Positions 20,432 to 29,210 of a stretch of 64,000 nt of DNA are shown one piece after another. This stretch comes from Prorocentrum cordatum. Its lineage: Eukaryota; Sar; Dinophyceae; Prorocentrales; Prorocentraceae. Within the stretch, counting starts at the first letter, position 1; each line of letters starts with the position of its first letter. A program made the translations under genes and the position numbers. The notes under the pieces are model-generated. The model saw only the letters and a program-made list of their open reading frames with translations. It was not told the DNA's origin and did not search any database. The stretch spans positions 27,501 through 91,500 of the forward strand of contig CAUYUJ010021705.1 of NCBI GenBank assembly GCA_963575745.1, written 5' to 3'.

Positions 20432-20800
20432 TTTAGGGCGGGCATGTCTTCCTACCAGGGGGACGTAAGACCTGGGTACAGGGGACTCGGAAATCCCCGA
20501 CGAGGTCGTCAAAAAAATGACGAGGCCGAGCCTGCATTTTGACGAGGCCTCCCGCTGCAGACATCCCACGAAACTCCTCCTCGTCAAATTCCGAGGCGCG
20601 GTCGTCAAAAAACGATGGCGAACCCGAGTCCTGGCAAACCCGGGTCTTACGCTCCCCCGATCCTACATACAGGCGAATCTTGGACGACAACCAACAAATC
20701 AGAAAGTATCCGCAAATGGCAAAAAAATCCAGACATCGTCCCCAGGCTATTCTTTTGACTAGTTTTGAATCGTCCTCCTGTAGAGGGACAGGCCCGTCTT
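20432..20800. mobile_element. R2 element interrupted by R16
   Basis: Left TTAGGGCGGGCATGTCTTCC, right GTAGAGGGACAGGCCCGTCTT. R16 occupies about 20,459-20,658. The disrupted R2 sequence resumes at TCCTACATACAGG. Confidence 0.6.
20459..20658. mobile_element. R16 element nested in R2
   Basis: Ends are inverted: GGGACGTAAGACCTGGGTAC left, and GGGAGCGTAAGACCCGGGTT from the right. It is nearly identical to the copy at 54,735-54,935. Confidence 0.75.
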
Positions 20801-21080
20801 CAGGGCACAGTCAACCATATGATTAAGAAAATTATCAATCAAGAAAGCTGGGCCAGCTTTTCAGAAGTGCCTTTAGGAAACGCTGGGCCAGCTCTTGGAG
20901 CCAGGAACGTACACGATTCATTCCTGGGAACCAAGGCTACCAATCCCCTTGAGAAGCTGAGCCAGCTTTCCGGCAAGCTGGTTCAGAAACGCTGGGCCAG
21001 CTTTCCGGGGGGAGGTTTCTTAATCATAAGCGGGACCGTAGATGAGTTCTGTACTCGAGCAGGAGGCCGACTGCCGTAGA

Positions 21081-21417
21081 CAAGCGCGTTCTACTACTCG
21101 CAAAGTAGCTACTCGCAAATGGCCTGGATCCGCCGCAGGGGATTCACGATATACTACACCTAAGCAGACATATGGTTTTGAAGACATTTGCGAGTACGGC
21201 AGGTTCGTGTCGTGCCGACCCCAGCGTTGGTTTTTGACACCGCAGGGATCGTTCAACCTTGAACGATCGGCCGCTGCCGCAACGTCCGATCGTTCAACAT
21301 CGATCGATTCTGGGTCGCCAACGGCGTTCAATCTTGAACGCCCACGCTGGGGTCGCCGCTGGTCGACACGACGCAAACCTACCGTATGCACTTTGCGAGT
21401 AGTGGAACGCGCTCGGC
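21081..21417. mobile_element. R9 element interrupted by another TIR element
   Basis: CAAGCGCGTTCTACTACTCG left, CGAGTAGTGGAACGCGCTCG right. The 21,195-21,386 insert separates TTTGCGAG from TGCACTTTGCGAG, which lie close together in the 18.2 kb copy. Confidence 0.75.
21195..21386. mobile_element. TIR element nested in R9
   Basis: Ends TACGGCAGGTTCGTGTCGTG and, from the right, TACGGTAGGTTTGCGTCGTG. Inside are repeated GATCGTTCAA motifs. No other copy in the window. Confidence 0.7.
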
Positions 21418-21509
21418 GATGCCGCATCGACTGGCACCTCCACGCCCCCGGAGCGCGTCTAGCGCCCCACGGGCCGCCGGAGGCGCCGCCAGGCCGTCGG
21501 GGCACCGCC

Positions 21510-21893
21510 TGCAGCAGACACATACGATTAAGTCGGGCCTGTCCCCCTACAGGGGGATTTTGGACGCAAAAATAAGAATACCCCAGAAATGCACCCCAAA
21601 TGCTCAAACATAGTCAAACATAGTCAAAAAACGTCCCCCCTGTAGAGGAACAGGCCCGACTTGAACATACGATCATAGATCTTGCTGTGATGAACCTTGG
21701 GGCACATTCTTCGTCGAGCTTTCGATCTCCCGAGGTGTCCCAGAGCTCATGTGGCCCCCTGGGGCTCAGGGATCTTGCTGTGATGAGTCTTGATGCACAC
21801 TCTTCGTCGAGCTTTCGATCTCCTGAGGGGTCCCAGAGCTCATGTGGCCCCGGGGCCTCAAGGGGATCATACGTGTTCCGCGGGCACCTGCTC
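21510..21893. repeat. R20 repeat, tandem pair, interrupted by R2
   Basis: A unit of about 100 bp (ATCTTGCTGTGATGA to AGCTCATGTGGCCCC) occurs twice in a row at 21,677-21,870. Its left end (GCAGCAGACACATACGAT) is split off by the R2 insert at 21,529-21,665. Confidence 0.65.
21529..21665. mobile_element. R2 element with 8-bp TSD CATACGAT
   Basis: TAAGTCGGGCCTGTCCCCCT to GGAACAGGCCCGACTTGAA. CATACGAT lies at 21,521-21,528 and 21,666-21,673. It is inserted in repeat R20. Confidence 0.8.
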
Positions 21894-22340
21894 GTAAGTC
21901 GATCTCTTGTTCGATGTGCTCACTGTGCTTCACGAACCAGCTCCTCCCAAAACTCAGATAAAAACCGCAAGGGCCCTCCCCACTTCGGATGTGGGCCGGG
22001 TACTGAGCCCTCAAGTTGCGCACAGACAGCTCACCCAGGTAGTCCCCGCTGGTCTGAACAGGCACCCCGAGTATTAAGTCGGGCATGTCCCCCTACAGGC
22101 GGATTCTGGACGAAAACTCAAGAATGTGTCAAAACATGCTCCCCAAAACGGCTAAAAAATAGCCAACACATCGTCACCCGACTATTTTTGTTATTATTTT
22201 CGAATATTCCTCCTGTAAGGGGACAGGCCCGACTTCACCCGAGCACTCCAGGGCGGTCTCAACACCTCAACACCTGGGCATTTCCTTGGGGTAGAGGGCT
22301 CGGGGTGAAACCCATACGGGCGTGCACCTTTCAAATCCAT
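21894..22340 (-). CDS. Candidate two-exon coding region, unknown function
   Basis: Minus-strand frame from an ATG at 22,340: 34 codons (MDLKGARPYGFHPEP to PPWSAR) ending at 22,239. An R2 element then interrupts. A GT-AG intron from 22,238 (GTGAAG) to 22,054 (TTCAG) joins in phase 0 to TSGDYLGELSVRNLRAQYP and on through GPCGFYLSFGRSWFVKHSE to about 21,894, where repeat R20 begins. Residue composition is protein-like, unlike the repeat-derived frames around it. An in-frame TGA lies just upstream of the ATG, so either this is the start or an acceptor lies at CACAAG|TCGG. I do not recognise a family. Confidence 0.45.
22074..22237. mobile_element. R2 element inside a candidate coding region
   Basis: TTAAGTCGGGCATGTCCCCC to GGGGACAGGCCCGACTTCA. 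The flanks CACCCCGAG and CACCCGAG look like a slightly changed 8-bp duplication. It forms most of a proposed 185-nt GT-AG intron (22,054-22,238). Confidence 0.7.
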
Positions 22341-22373
22341 CCGACTTGTGCTTCACCCTCTGCAGCTTCAATC

Positions 22374-22540
22374 GGCGGTGGACAAACCTTCCTTTAGTAG
22401 ACCTCCCCTTAGTGAAAACGGCCTGGGACCGAAACCGACGGACCTGGACCCGCAAACATGACGGCCGCGACGCCCTCTCGCGAACCGACAACGGCCAATT
22501 CCTCAGTCGACGTGTCAGGGCAGGAGGTCTGTCCACCCCC
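22374..22540. mobile_element. R3 element
   Basis: GGCGGTGGACAAACCTTCC left, GGAGGTCTGTCCACCCCC right. The core is nearly identical to the 15.0 kb copy. Confidence 0.7.
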
Positions 22541-22670
22541 GATTCAAGCCTCGAACCTCCATCGACGCGGCATTCCAAGTTTCCCCCTTTTGCCCTCCAC
22601 CCAGAGAGAATGCTCGGAAGACTCCGGGGCGCGGCGCGCACCCGAGGCCGCCGGAGGCGGGTGCCCGGGT

Positions 22671-22837
22671 TGAATGGGGCCCCAGGACACGCAACTAAAT
22701 ACACGCAAATTAAAGGATTTCCCATGTTTTCCTATATTTTCTGGGTTTTCGCCTTCCCCCCCCACTTCCCACATTTGCACATATTTTCTTGGGAATCGAC
22801 GATTAATTGTGTCTGTGTGTTTTTTCCCCTCCTGAAG
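22671..22837 (-). mobile_element. R6 intron-like element, copy G
   Basis: Minus strand: CCCTTCAG|GAGGGGAAAAAAC to GCGTGTCCTGGGGCCCCATTC. Same orientation as all the other R6 copies. Confidence 0.65.
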
Positions 22838-23000
22838 GGCGTCGGCACCGCCCCGTCGAGGCCAGCTGGGGCTGCCTGGGGGGTGGGGGGGGCGCCTTCT
22901 TCGCAGCCCGACGCCCTGCCGGGCGTGCCCTGCTCCTCGGGCCCCCCCTCTCGAAGAGGGAAGCAGAATACACTTTCGGAGGCAACTACTTAAAGGAAAA

Positions 23001-23157
23001 AGAACTATGCACATACACCAAGTCTGGCCAGGCCCATCCTGAGCCCAGGATCGGTGCATATGAATATGCCCTCCTGCCGTGGCCAGGAAAGCATATGCAC
23101 CGATCCTGGGTCAAGCCATGGGCCTTGCCAGGATCGGTGCATGTGCATAGCTCTCTT
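23001..23157. mobile_element. R12 element
   Basis: AGAACTATGCACATACACCA left, GTGCATGTGCATAGCTCTCT right. Highly similar to the 9.9 kb copy. Confidence 0.7.
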
Positions 23158-23323
23158 CGCCCGACTACTGGGAGGTTTTCGTCGGAAGAACGAGAAAAGA
23201 TCAAGCCCCATTGGGGGGCTGTGGCGCCGGATGGGGGCCTCGGATTACGCCGGCTTAAAAGGGCTTAAGCGGGCTTCAGCCGGATTTCGGACCAGGGCAA
23301 AATCAGAATCTGACCTCCCAGGA

Positions 23324-23410
23324 GCTGCATCCGAATGCGCACCGGCGCAGGCAGATGCAACAGCTCCGTGGCGACGCGCGGATCGATGCGGACCATGGCG
23401 CGGAGCAGCA
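23324..23410 (-). CDS. Short candidate exon
   Basis: The minus strand reads LLRAMVRIDPRVATELLHLP then APVRIRMQ, with G/C-ending codons. The plus strand is also open here, so strand choice is weak. No family is recognised. It lies between the R12 copy at 23.0 kb and the inverted R20 copy at 23.6 kb. Confidence 0.25.
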
Positions 23411-23613
23411 GGGAGGGGTGCGGGGCGCGCAGCAGCACGGGGCAGTGCGGAGCAGGACGAGCAGAAGCAGGGAAGGCGAAGAAGGACCTATTGAGGTCCC
23501 CGGGATCGACCGCGTAACTCTTCGAGTAGGAGATTGACTACAGAATCGACCTGCCCCACCACTAGCCTGTTCGTCGACAAAAAAAACACGACGGGTTGAG
23601 GTGTTGAGACCGG

Positions 23614-23780
23614 CCTGCGAGCAGGTGCCCCGCGGAACCTGTATTATCCCCCTGTGCCCCAGGTGCTCACATAAGCTCTGGGACACCTCAGGAAAGCGAA
23701 AGTTCGACAAAGAATGTGCCCCAAGATTCATTACAGCAAGATCTCTAGTCGTATGTGTCTGCTGCAAGCTTGGGCCCAGG
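23614..23780. repeat. R20 repeat, single inverted copy
   Basis: Runs opposite to the 21.5 kb copy: GAGCAGGTGCCCCGCGGAAC to ACAGCAAGATCTCTAG and TATGTGTCTGCTGCAAG. It has one unit only and shows the uninterrupted site. Confidence 0.6.
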
Positions 23781-23837
23781 AGTTCACGGATAGCTGCTTT
23801 CGGCGAGCGGCCTGCGCACTGGCTCCGTTCCCAGCAA

Positions 23838-23975
23838 GCACATCCTGGGTCCAGGGTTGGCGTCTGCGCCCTCCTTTCTTGGCCAAAACGGCGCGTGCAA
23901 CATACGTACACGTAATCTGGGGCCCAGGATTGGCTTCGCCAGGCTCGGAACGGGTGACGGCTGGTGCATAGCTAG
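23838..23975. mobile_element. R12 element, diverged, at the end of the SDR gene
   Basis: ACATCCTGGGTCCAGG left, GGCTGGTGCATAGCTAGTT right; its edge touches the last SDR codons that I can follow. Confidence 0.5.
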
Positions 23976-23977
23976 TT

Positions 23978-25081
23978 GGCGTCCCCCGAGGCCCTCGCGG
24001 TAGGTTGGGTAGACCAGCTCGTAGGCAAGCTCGTCACGCAAGCGGCGGTTGAGCACGAAGCGGCTCTCCTCGTAAAAGGATCGCGCCACCGCAGGCAGGT
24101 CGGCCTTCGGCAGGAGAGGGAGGAGGAGGAGGAGGAGGAGGAGGAGGAGGAGGAGGAGGAGGAGGAGGAGGAGGAGGAGGAGGAGCTAGTGGAGGGGGGA
24201 TGCTGGCCTTCTCCAGCTCCACGCAAGGCGGTGGCTGCTTGCCGAGCAACTCGAAGGCGAACCCGGAGACCTCGTGCCCAGGCGCCGGCTCGTCGTCCAC
24301 GACGTTCAGCACTCTCGCCGCCGCGCCACCCTGCAAGGGCACTCCGTGCGCCATGGCCGCGACGATCGCGCCGACGATGTCGTCCACGTGAATGCGGCTG
24401 AACACGTGGCCCCCCGGGGCTATGATACGTCTCGCCTCGCCGCTCCGTGCCTTCTGCAGTGGCCCCCTCCCTGGGCCGTAGATGCCAGGGAGGCGCAATA
24501 TCCACAGCGCGCCGCCCGCTGCCTTCGCCCACTGGCCCTCCGCGCTCACGCGCAGGGATGCGCGCTTGGACTTCGGTTTGAGCGGGCTGCTCTCGTCGAC
24601 CCTGGCCCCAGAGCAGTCGCCATACACCCCGACGGTCGAGAGGTAGCACACCCAGGGGATGGGCGCTAGCAGCTCTGACGCCGTCTCCCCCAGCTCCGCC
24701 AACAGCGGGTCCCCCTCCTCGCTGGGAGCGGCGGTGGCGATGAGATGGGTGACCGACACGCCCTCCGCGCGTGCCGCCGCCAGAGCCTCCGCCGCGCTGG
24801 CGAACAGCCTCATCCCAGGTATGGACGCCCCCAGCCGCGCCCGCCCGTCGGCCGTGCGCGAGGTGCCCCAGACGTTCCAGCCGCCCTCGCGCGCCAGGCG
24901 CCTCGCCAGACGCTCCCCTGTGTAGCCGACCCCGAAGATGAGGGCCGTCCTGGGGGACCAAGGGGTACCGATGCAGCTACTGCCTGGACCTGTCCTGGGC
25001 TTCATGCTGTCCAGAACTTGGCGGCGCGCTCATGGGAGTAGGCTCCTTCTTAGCGGGACGCTGCTTCTCCGAAGGCGCCAT
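23978..25081 (-). CDS. SDR-family NAD(P)-dependent epimerase-like protein, split gene
   Basis: Probable extended short-chain dehydrogenase/epimerase; the substrate is unknown. In the frame starting at 25,005 the first large exon runs to 24,208 (266 codons). It shows a Rossmann nucleotide motif GVGYTG (residues 25-30), YLSTVGVYG (121-129), LRLPGIYGPGR (170-180), FSRIHVDDI (202-210) and NVVDDEPAP (234-242). This order is typical of a bacterial SDR family (knowledge). The usual YxxxK pair is not obvious. The frame is then broken by a (CTC)n tract. Removing 24,105-24,207 as a GC-AG intron joins VELEK to ADLPAVARSFYEE and continues to VYPTYREGL, which is the expected C-terminal block. An alternative start at 25,081 (MAPSEKQRPAKKEP) joins in frame if 24,950-24,989 is a 40-nt GT-AG intron. 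The 3' end is unclear because an R12 element begins right after GLGG near 23,975. Confidence 0.8.
24105..24207 (-). other. GC-AG intron made mostly of (CTC)n in the SDR gene
   Basis: On the minus strand the left joint reads GAGAAG|GCCAGC and the right joint CCGAAG|GCCGAC, so AAGGCC is repeated at both ends. Most of the 103 nt is an uninterrupted CTC/GAG run (plus 24,119-24,185). Without removal the protein would carry a long proline run and then lose the conserved C-terminal frame. With removal the conserved blocks join in phase 0. Confidence 0.7.
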
Positions 25082-25141
25082 CCATACATCTACAGGTAAG
25101 GACCGCTACTTCTGAGAAGCAGGGGTGCTTGTGAGAAGCCG

Positions 25142-25895
25142 TCACCCCTCACCCACCCACCCCCCGCGTGGCTGAAGCACTTCGACGAGAATCCAGCCGT
25201 GGCGACGAGGGCACTCCAGGACGAGCAGCGGCATCAATATACTGTCGGGGCGTTGACCTAAGGAACCCTAAATAAGGAACGAGGCCCCTTTGTTCCAATA
25301 AGTTAAACTTCGATTTTCCATGGAATACCCAAGGCAAACTGTAAAACAATCAAGGAACACCGAGCCCCTCGCCGAAGAGAAGGGCTCCTTCTTCAGCGCC
25401 CCGACTGTATACCTTTGCTTCCCGGACGTCCGCCCCGGCCGCGCGCCCAGCGCGGCGACCCGCCGCGACACGGCCGCAGCCGCGGCGGCGGCCGCCGCGG
25501 CGGCCGCGGCCCAGAGCGTCCAGCGCGGGGCGCCCCCGCCGCCGGCCGGCGCCGCTGCCCCGCCGGGGCCGGCAAAGGCCCCGCCCGCGGGCGCCGCGCG
25601 GGCGCGGCCCGGCCACGCGCCCCGGGGCGCCGCCGCCAGCGCCAGGAGTGCGCCCGCCGGCGCCGCCAGCGGGAAGCCGCGCGGGCGCCGGCGCAGGCCG
25701 CCACGGCCCGCCCGGCGCGACCCGGCCATCTCGCCGCGCCCTGGCCGCCGGCGGGGCGCCGGCCTCGCCGAGGCGGTCGCGCAGGCCCGCGGGCTCGAGC
25801 CAGGGGCTCGCCGCCCAGCCGCTGGAGCCGGGGCTCGAGCAGAGAGGTCGACGATGAGCCTCCCGAGCAGAGTCCGCTCGAGATCTTCCGCCCCG
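25142..25895 (-). CDS. C-terminal part of an unidentified gene, two exons
   Basis: An open minus-strand frame from about 25,895 to 25,413 is rich in Ala, Gly, Pro and Arg. It has hydrophobic stretches (FPLAAPAGALLALAAAP and WTLWAAAAAAAAAAAAV), so it may be membrane-associated or carry a transit-type segment. The frame runs into element R8 (25,242-25,412). Excision at GT(25,412)...AG(25,242) completes an AGT codon and continues as ILMPLLVLECPRRHGW to a TGA at 25,142. The SDR gene's upstream possible start is only 60 bp away in the same direction. The 5' limit is unknown; a long (ATG)n tract lies upstream and may be intronic. I do not recognise the family. Confidence 0.5.
25240..25412 (-). mobile_element. 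R8 element acting as a GT-AG intron
   Basis: Third copy of R8. Its ends are inverted copies of TACAGTCGGGGCG (one mismatch on the left), flanked by TA. On the minus strand the donor is AAAG|GTATAC and the acceptor CGACAG|TAT. The flanking frames join exactly (AG+T). Internal sequence matches the 10.7 and 18.3 kb copies over nearly the whole length. Confidence 0.65.
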
Positions 25896-25961
25896 CACGG
25901 GGCACGGAAAGGACGGGGCCGCATGGGGGATGGAAAGCGAGAGAGAGAGAGAGCGGATGAA

Positions 25962-26112
<151 letters not shown>

Positions 26113-26346
26113 GGGGGAGGAGGAACGGGGGAGGAGGGCGGAGGGGGAGGAGGGAGAGGAGGGTGGAGGGGGAGGAGAATGGGGGAGAGGGAGGGAGGGA
26201 GGATGGGGCATGAGGAAAGGATGACCGCCCTCCCACACGTATAGAACAAAGGATTCCCCACGCAATGCTCGACTCGATCTATATATAGAGGATCGCACTG
26301 CTGTTTGCGAATGGTCGGATGAGCCCGCTGGGGTTTCGCTCGTCGA

Positions 26347-26396
26347 CGAGCGCGTTCCACTACTCGCAAAAGTGACTACTCGCGTTCCACTACTCG
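26347..26396. repeat. R9 fragment
   Basis: CGAGCGCGTTCCACTACTCG followed by a second CGCGTTCCACTACTCG; left-end pieces only. Confidence 0.55.
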
Positions 26397-26398
26397 TT

Positions 26399-26505
26399 GG
26401 CCCTGGTTTTTGTCTCGAATCCGCCTTTACCCCACAGCAACAACATCGGAACGAAGACGGCCCACGAGATCACCGAAAACACCGTTCAGGTCCAGCCCTG
26501 GCGCC
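26399..26505. repeat. R14 partial copy
   Basis: GTTTTTGTCTCGAATCCGCC to AACACCGTTCAGGTCCAGCC; the left TIR is lost. Confidence 0.55.
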
Positions 26506-26568
26506 CAGTGCGCTGGCTGGGTCCGCCACTGGCCAGCGCTCGGTGCCCACTCGCGGGCGCCGCGCTGG

Positions 26569-26908
26569 GCATCGCTGGGACGTCCATTCCCTGTGCTGTT
26601 TTCCGTTTCGTGCGTGGCTTTTTCGCCAAATGATGAATTGGAGGCCTGGAAATGGGCACCAACACCAAGACGGGGGGCTGCCTCCACAGGGGGGAGATGG
26701 TCCTCGATTTCGGTGTTGGTGGTAATATTTCGGCCGCCTTGGAAGCCAGAATATTACCACCATCGCCGAGATCGGGATCTTTCTTCCCTCGGTGGAGGCA
26801 CACCGCCGATATTGGTGTTGGTGTCAACCTCCAGGCCTGCGAAAGTGATGAAGGATGCTCCTCGATGGCCCTCGCCGAGGGAAAGATGCACACGTCCGAG
26901 CGATGCCA
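26569..26908. mobile_element. R4 element interrupted by R5
   Basis: Left GGGCATCGCTGGGACGTCC, right CACGTCCGAGCGATGCCA. The centre is split at TGATGAA, which is repeated on both sides of the R5 insert. Confidence 0.75.
26638..26845. mobile_element. R5 element nested in R4
   Basis: TTGGAGGCCTGGAAATGGGC at the left; CTCCAGGCCTGCGAAAG at the right. TGATGAA lies at 26,631-26,637 and 26,846-26,852. Confidence 0.8.
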
Positions 26909-27109
26909 AGGCCACGGCTATCGCCGGGTGCCCGCTCGTGGGCGTCGCCGTGGGGGCGAGGCGTGCGCGGGCGCCCTGGGCCCGCCGAGGTCTCGCATAG
27001 GGCAGCCGCCCCGTCGGCGCCCACGCGGTGGCCGCTGTGGAGCCCGCTGCCTGTGGAGAATGGGACCTTACACCCCACTGTGGACGCCTGGGCTCGAGGT
27101 ATATCTGCC

Positions 27110-27290
27110 CTCCTCCTCCTCCTCCTCTTTTTCTTCCTCCTCCTCCTCCTCCTCCTCCTCCTCCTCACCCCTCCTCCTCCTCCCCCCCCCTCCTCCTCCT
27201 CCTCCTCCTCCTCCTCCTCCTCCTCCTCTCCTCCTCCTCCTCCTCCTCCTCCTCCTCCTCCTCCTCCTCCTCCTCCTCCTCCTCCTCCCC
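27110..27290. repeat. (TCC)n tract between duplicated edges
   Basis: The sequence GTGGACGCCTGGGCTCGAGG and TATATCTGCCC precedes and follows the tract (27,079-27,111 and 27,292-27,325), so the tract lies within a local duplication. Confidence 0.8.
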
Positions 27291-27849
27291 ACTGTGGACG
27301 CCTGGGCTCGAGGTATATCTGCCCTCGTCCCCGCCGCCCCCCCGTCCTGACGAGCCCTGCTCTCATCGCATCTCGTTGTCGCCATGGAGCTTTGAGTGCC
27401 AGGCGATGGTCGCGAGTGCCGTGGGCATCGCTGCAGCAGTGTGGTGTGCACGTCGGGTAGATAGGCCGTGATGCAACATGGAATGTAAAACCACGGTGAG
27501 TCAGCATGGAATGCAATGTAAGGTAATGCAATGCAATGTAATGTAATGCAGTGTAGTGCAATGTAATGTGTTTCCATGTGATGCAGCATGTAAGGCAACA
27601 CCTAATGCAGTGAATCTGTTCCGTGTAACGCAGTATGTAAGCCAATCTACAGTGCGATGAGCCTTGCGGCTCCTTCACCAACGGCACGGCCGCTGGGCCT
27701 GTCGAGCCCGGGCATGGTCCCAGCGCGTCTGCCCGTGGGCCCCCGCGCGTCGGCCCACGGTCTTGGCGCGCCGGCTCCGGGGACCCCGCCGGGCGCGCGC
27801 GGGGCGAGAGCGCTCCGCCGCTCCGCCTGGGCCTGGGCCCGTCGAGCTC

Positions 27850-28027
27850 TCGCCATCGCTCGGACGTCCACATCCCCTGCACTTTTCGGTTTCGTGCGTG
27901 TTTTTGTTTGTTCGATGGTCCAGGATGGTCCTCGATGGTTCTCGCCGAGAACAATTCATTTTTTCTCGCCGAGAAAAAATCGCTCGGACGTGTGCCATTT
28001 TAAATGGCACTCGTCCGAGCGATGCCA
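27850..28027. mobile_element. R4 element, enlarged
   Basis: Same ends as other R4 copies, but with an extra hairpin around CCATTTTAAATGG and a second CGCTCGGACGT near the right end, as if a terminal piece was duplicated. Confidence 0.65.
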
Positions 28028-28583
28028 AGAGCTGGGGGCACGGCCCCCGCGCGTCAGGATCAGCGGCGGCCCGTGCGAACGCGGCGCCAGCCGAGGGGCG
28101 CGTCGGTCCCCCGTTCGTCCGCGTGCGGGGGGGCGTCCTGCCCCCGGACACCAGCAACCATCAAGCCAGCGCTTCGGAGCTCCCGCGGGGCACAGGGGCA
28201 GAGCAAGAGGGTGAGAGAAGAGGGGCGGTCATAGGAATGTGGGCACAGTCGCACCTGGGCAAGAAGAACATCCTTCAAGAACATGAAACCCCTCTCTCGG
28301 CCAAAGCGAACAGACCATCCAAGGGTACCCTCCTCTGGATGCAACACAACATCCAACACACACGGAGAACACTAGGGTACTCTCCCCGAACCGACCTCGA
28401 TCTTATACCTCGGTCCGACTGCATACGGATATGAGAGGAAATTGAGGAAGGTGTCGAGGACAAGCAGGGGCGGGGAGGACGAGGGGGACGCGGGGAACAG
28501 GAGGGAGAGGGAAGGCCGAATGCCTCGCAACAAGATCGCCATCGTATTCGTCTTGGGTATACGTCATCTGACCGTTTTGGTTC

Positions 28584-29210
28584 TTGCGAGGGACGATGAC
28601 TCAGTCACCAACTGCCCGTTCGAGCATGAGAGGCTTTCTTCATTTCCACTCATACTCCTGCTGGGACGTTGCTATTCCTCCTGCTAAGGGTGATAACGAG
28701 CATGACGATGATATCATTGGAGACGATGGTGGTGGCGCCCTTGTCATTCACCCTCTTCGTCCGAGACTCCAACACACTCGATGGGAAGGGCCTCCCGCGT
28801 TCTTCTTGGTCATCGCGTGCGAGGGCGGGTCGACGGCTGATCTTCACAGGTTGACAGTGGGTGGTCCAAAGATTTGCGACGATTCGGATGATGAATTCTA
28901 TGCTGTCGGCGGAATCTACGGAACGTGGAGGTTGCGAACGTGCGACGGTGCAGGGGCTCACAGAAATCATACATGTGTTGCTTGGGCGTCTGGCGTGGCG
29001 CGCTCGAGCTTGTCGAGCAGACGCGTTGCAACATTCGGATTCGGCAAAAATGAGGACCTCCCGCAAGCATTCGCCGAACCTCGTCTCGTTTGCGAAACCT
29101 GGTTCCTCAGGAGGTCTTCGAAACTTGCCGCGGATGTATCCTTAAACATGTCGATTGTGTTTTCAATTAATGGTTTGATCATGACCTTGCAATCGAGTGT
29201 ATTCGCTTAG
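28584..29210 (+). other. Open frame in otherwise featureless 28.4-31.1 kb
   Basis: A 208-codon plus frame (PPAFFLVIACEGGSTADLHR) overlaps minus frames such as MIKPLIENTIDMFKDTSAAS (28,967-29,182). This stretch has more A/T and no repeat family that I recognise. It may hold a decayed gene, strand uncertain. From 29.2 to 31.1 kb I see only weak, overlapping frames on both strands. Confidence 0.15.
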
